NCBI RefSeq assembly: GCF_000526315.1
Contig: NZ_JAFV01000001.1
Location: 1,922,001-1,986,000, forward strand
Direction of reading: 5' to 3'
Length of the DNA stretch: 64,000 nucleotides
Source of the DNA: Methylopila sp. 73B
GTDB lineage: Bacteria > Pseudomonadota > Alphaproteobacteria > Rhizobiales > Methylopilaceae
This document shows positions 61,359 through 64,000 of the stretch, piece by piece. The notes under the pieces were generated by a model that was not told the origin of the DNA, searched no databases, and saw only the letters and a program-made list of their open reading frames with translations. The first letter of the stretch is position 1. Every line of letters begins with the position of its first letter. A program made the position numbers and the translations under genes.

Positions 61359-61889
61359 ATGCACGACGGACACGACCACCCCCACGAGCACATGGGAGGC
61401 CATTCCCACGGCCACGCCCATCCCGGCCACGCGCACGCCGGCCCCGGCCACAACGCCGGGCCCGGGCGGAACGTGCAGTGGCAGACGCCGCACCTGCCGC
61501 ACGGCCATGCGCCACAGCCGGAGAACCCGCGCACGACCGACCTCGACCTCGTCGAGGCGGCCTTCGTGGAGGCCTTCTCGGCGGCCTCCGACCCGACGAG
61601 CCTCCTCCGCGTTGCGGGCATCCCCTTCGTGGGCGAGGACGCGGCGGGCCGCCGCTTCCACCTGCTGCGCGTCGAAGTGAAGGACCGCGTCGACGTCGGC
61701 GCCGTCGCTCCGCTTCTGGGCGGCGCGGGCGTGCGCTACGATCCGCTGCCGGCTAAGATGACTTCGCGCCGCCGGGCGCTTGCCTTCCTATTCCACGACG
61801 GCCGCGCCGTCGTCCGCCTCGACTTCGCCGCCGCGCGCGCGCTCAGCGACCGTTCGGCAGCCTCCCGCTTCGACACGCCCTCGGCATGA
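61359..61889 (+). CDS. Histidine-rich protein, putative nickel-binding partner of the guanidine hydrolase
   Basis: A 176-residue protein. The first 60 residues are packed with His (HDGHDHPHEHMGGHSHGHAH ... HAGPGHNAGPG ... LPHGHAP), a metal-binding tail typical of nickel storage or chaperone proteins. A small domain follows (DLDLVEAAFVEAFSAASDPTSLLRVAGIPFVGEDAAGRRFHLLRVEVKDRVDVGAVAPLLGG) that I do not recognise. AAGGAGATC precedes the ATG. It sits between gdmH and a HupE/UreJ gene. A role in nickel delivery is inferred from composition and place. Confidence 0.75.
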   Translation: MHDGHDHPHEHMGGHSHGHAHPGHAHAGPGHNAGPGRNVQWQTPHLPHGHAPQPENPRTTDLDLVEAAFVEAFSAASDPTSLLRVAGIPFVGEDAAGRRFHLLRVEVKDRVDVGAVAPLLGGAGVRYDPLPAKMTSRRRALAFLFHDGRAVVRLDFAAARALSDRSAASRFDTPSA

Positions 61890-61909
61890 TTCCCTCCGGA
61901 GACAGATCC

Positions 61910-62503
61910 ATGCGCCGTTCCCTCCTCCGCGCCGCGCTCGCCGGCGCATCCGTCCTCGCCCCCACCCTCGCGCTGGCCCATCCCGGCCATGGCGAGGCCT
62001 TCGGCTTCGCCGCCGGCGTCGGCCACCCCGTCGGCGGCCTCGACCACGTGCTCGCCATGGTGATGGTGGGCGTGTTCGCCGCCCAGCTCGGCGGCCGCGC
62101 TCTGTGGGCCGTGCCGGCGACCTTCGTCGCGGTGATGGCGCTCGGCGGCGGGCTCGGCATGGCGGGCGTCGCGCTGCCCTTCGTCGAGACCGGCATCGCG
62201 CTCTCGATCGTGGTGCTCGGCGCGGCGGTCGCTCTCGGCGTCAAGGCGCCCGTCGCCGCCGCCATGGCGCTCGTCGGCGTGTTCGCCACCTTCCACGGCT
62301 ACGCCCACGGCGCCGAAGCGCCGGAGACCGCGAGCGGCGCGGCCTACGCCGCGGGCTTCCTGCTCGCGACCGCGGCGCTCCATGCGGCCGGCGTCGGCTT
62401 CGGCCTGCTCACGGCGAAGCTCTCGGCCGCGAACGGCGGCCTCGTCGCCCGCGCGGCCGGCGGCATCGCCGCGCTCGCGGGCGTCGTGATCCTGCTGGGC
62501 TGA
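61910..62503 (+). CDS. HupE/UreJ family nickel-related membrane protein
   Basis: A 197-residue protein with a signal peptide (RRSLLRAALAGASVLAPTLALA) followed by HPGHGEAFGFAAGVGHPVGGLDHVLAMVMVGVFAAQLGG, the HPxxGxDHxLAM signature of HupE/UreJ, and six helices in all with FHGYAHGAEAPE. HupE/UreJ proteins take up nickel or cobalt for hydrogenase or urease. ATG 61910 with CCGGAGA is preferred; an ATG at 61886 overlapping the upstream stop would spoil the signal sequence. Confidence 0.9.
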   Translation: MRRSLLRAALAGASVLAPTLALAHPGHGEAFGFAAGVGHPVGGLDHVLAMVMVGVFAAQLGGRALWAVPATFVAVMALGGGLGMAGVALPFVETGIALSIVVLGAAVALGVKAPVAAAMALVGVFATFHGYAHGAEAPETASGAAYAAGFLLATAALHAAGVGFGLLTAKLSAANGGLVARAAGGIAALAGVVILLG

Positions 62504-62545
62504 GGAACGCCGATCAACCGACAGCGCCGGCAGTTCAGCCGGCGC

Positions 62546-62663
62546 TGCGTGCTTCGAGACGCCTCGCTAACGCGAGGCTCTTCCACCATGAGGAGGTCTT
62601 CCCTCCAGGAGCCCTCCACCTCCTCATGCTGAGGAAGCGCGCAGCGCCGTCTCGAAGCACGCA
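62546..62663. repeat. Palindromic repeat family B, copy B4
   Basis: About 118 bp with arms TGCGTGCTTCGAGACG and CGTCTCGAAGCACGCA and inner CCACCATGAGGAGG / CCTCCTCATGCTGAGG, between the convergent HupE-type and transglycosylase genes. Confidence 0.87.
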
Positions 62664-62692
62664 GGAGGCCCGAGCGCTGAGACGCCGGCGGA

Positions 62693-63916
62693 TCAGCCTC
62701 CCTGGGCCGCCAACGCCTGCAGCACCTCAAGCGTGGGGTAGCCGTCGGCGGCGAGGCCGAGCTTGGCCTGCGCCTTCCGCGTCGCCTTGCGCGTGTCGCC
62801 GCCGAGCTTGCCGTCGGGCGCGCCCGCGAGAAAACCGTCCTTCGCCAGCAGGCGCTGCAGTTCATGCAGCTCGTCCGTGGTCAACGGCCGCACCGGCGCG
62901 GCGCCGACCGAAACCTCCGGCGCGCCGTCGAAACGGGTGGCGAGATAGGCCGCGGTCGTCGCGTAGATGAACGACTGGTTCCACTTCCGGTAGACGTCGA
63001 AGTTGTCGTAGGCGAGGAACGCCGGCCCGTTGCGGCCCATGGGAAGCAGCAGCGCGGCCTTGGCCTCGTCCGGCGGCAGCGTTCCGTTGCGCGGCTTCAC
63101 GCCCCAGCCCGCCCACTGGCCCACGGGGTGCTTCACGTCGATGTCGGCCTCGACCCACGGCATCTCCGCCGGCACGACGACCTCCTGCAGCCAGGGCTCG
63201 TCACGCTTCCAGCCCATGTCGGAGAGGTACTTGCCCGCCGACATGATGGCGTCGGGCACGCTGCGCATGAGGTCGCGCCTGCCGTCGCCGTCGCCGTCGA
63301 CCGCGTCGCGGAGGTAGTCGACGGGCATCATCTGGGTGTGGCCAAGCTCGCCCGCCCAGGCGCCGCGCATGTCGGCGGGCGCGAGATCGCCGCGGTCGAT
63401 AATCTTGAGCGCCGCGATCAGCTGCGGGCGGAAGAAATCCGGCCGACGGCAGTCGTGAGAGAGCGTCGCCAGAGCGTTGCGGGTGTCGAACTTGCCGAGA
63501 TTTGCGCCGTAGTCGGTCTCCAGCCCCCAGAAGGCGGCGATGACCGAGGCCGGGACGCCGTAGTCGGCCTTCACCCGGTCGAACAGCGCCGCGTTCTGCT
63601 TGATGACCTGCGGCCCCTTCGTCAGCCGCTGCCCGGCGACCATGCGGTTCGCGAACTGCAGGAAGGTCTGCTGGAACACGGCCTGGCCGCGGTCGAGCGC
63701 CAGCACCTTGGGGTCGATTACGACGCCCGCGAGGCCGTCCGCGATGGCGCGCTCCGAAACCCCTTGGGCGCGAGCCTCGGCGCGGACGCCGTCGAGCCAG
63801 GCGGCGAAGTCGCCTCCGCAAGGGGCCGTCTGGGCCGGCGCGGTCTGGGCAAAGGCCGCGCCGCCGCAGGCGAGGATCATGGCGAAAGCGCAGGCGCTGC
63901 GAAGAAGGTGCGTCAT
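62693..63916 (-). CDS. Lytic murein transglycosylase, MltB family, with peptidoglycan-binding domain
   Basis: A 407-residue periplasmic enzyme that cleaves glycan strands to 1,6-anhydromuropeptides. Signal peptide THLLRSACAFAMILACGGAAFA; catalytic SLT_2 domain from FAAWLDGVRAEARAQGVSERAI with the catalytic Glu in AFWGLETDYGANLGKFDTRNALATLS, and ELGHTQMMPVDYLRDAVDGDGDG. The C-terminal PG_binding_1 domain is ELHELQRLLAKDGFLAGAPDGKLGGDTRKATRKAQ. ATG 63916 begins the signal. The last 84 bp of the window upstream of it show no gene. Confidence 0.93.
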   Translation of the reverse strand: MTHLLRSACAFAMILACGGAAFAQTAPAQTAPCGGDFAAWLDGVRAEARAQGVSERAIADGLAGVVIDPKVLALDRGQAVFQQTFLQFANRMVAGQRLTKGPQVIKQNAALFDRVKADYGVPASVIAAFWGLETDYGANLGKFDTRNALATLSHDCRRPDFFRPQLIAALKIIDRGDLAPADMRGAWAGELGHTQMMPVDYLRDAVDGDGDGRRDLMRSVPDAIMSAGKYLSDMGWKRDEPWLQEVVVPAEMPWVEADIDVKHPVGQWAGWGVKPRNGTLPPDEAKAALLLPMGRNGPAFLAYDNFDVYRKWNQSFIYATTAAYLATRFDGAPEVSVGAAPVRPLTTDELHELQRLLAKDGFLAGAPDGKLGGDTRKATRKAQAKLGLAADGYPTLEVLQALAAQGG

Positions 63917-64000
63917 AGGCTCGTCGGCTTCGGCTTTGATGGGCCACACATCGACCGGAAGCCGGGCGCGGGTCAAGCCGAAGTGGTGGGCAGCGCCTCA

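Overview
This is a GC-rich (roughly 70% by eye) chromosomal segment whose gene families and gene order (lgt-midA-pgeF, prs, rplY-pth-ychF, petABC, trmL-hemF, ureEFG) point to an alphaproteobacterium, most likely a member of the Hyphomicrobiales (Rhizobiales); genus cannot be fixed by reading alone. Coding density is high, with many ATGA/GTGA stop-start overlaps. At least six families of 100-150 bp palindromic repeats fill intergenic gaps and, unusually, also lie inside or at the edge of four genes.

Layout. 1-9.0 kb: the 5' end of proC, a YbjN-like gene, ubiK, a methyltransferase, a divergent MFS exporter/LysR pair, the lgt-midA-pgeF operon and prs. 9.2-12.5 kb: rplY, pth and ychF, with a VapBC-like toxin-antitoxin pair wedged between pth and ychF. 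12.7-14.5 kb: two MaoC-like proteins and mtnP. 14.6-25.3 kb: respiration. The petABC (cytochrome bc1) operon is on the minus strand. On the plus strand are trmL, hemF and a cytochrome oxidase cluster: a CoxB-cytochrome c fusion, a CtaD-CtaE (subunit I-III) fusion, CtaG and a three-haem cytochrome c. 25.5-32.4 kb: a TIGR02588/TIGR02587 membrane pair, then a peptide-type ABC importer with a permease-ATPase fusion. 32.6-34.5 kb: an RTX-repeat secreted protein, a small protein and a CAU-anticodon tRNA.

34.6-43.4 kb: a methylated-amine module made of a dimethylglycine/sarcosine dehydrogenase-like enzyme, a glycine betaine-type ABC importer with an internally duplicated permease, a choline-kinase-like phosphotransferase and a DeoR regulator. 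43.5-52.7 kb: mixed single genes (aminotransferase, degenerate MetN-like ATPase, MASE1-PAS-GGDEF protein, SDR, DUF2189 protein, sorbosone-dehydrogenase-like lipoprotein) and a GGDEF pseudogene.

52.7-54.35 kb: a striking AT-rich, about 1.56 kb island at the 3' end of ureG. It is bounded by 37-bp direct repeats that both encode the same last 12 residues of UreG. Its single gene encodes a 468-residue protein with an RNxxxH motif typical of HEPN ribonucleases, a plausible defence or abortive-infection gene.

54.3-62.5 kb: a nickel/guanidine utilisation locus. ureEFG runs leftward. Divergent from it is a leader with a near-perfect sigma-54 promoter whose predicted start falls at the first stem of a guanidine-I (ykkC) riboswitch. 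The leader is followed by an ABC importer, a nickel-type guanidine hydrolase (GdmH-like), a histidine-rich protein and a HupE/UreJ-type nickel protein. The genes read together as import of guanidine, hydrolysis to urea plus ammonia, and nickel supply and insertion. No ureABC or ureD lies in the window. 62.7-63.9 kb: a MltB-type lytic transglycosylase.
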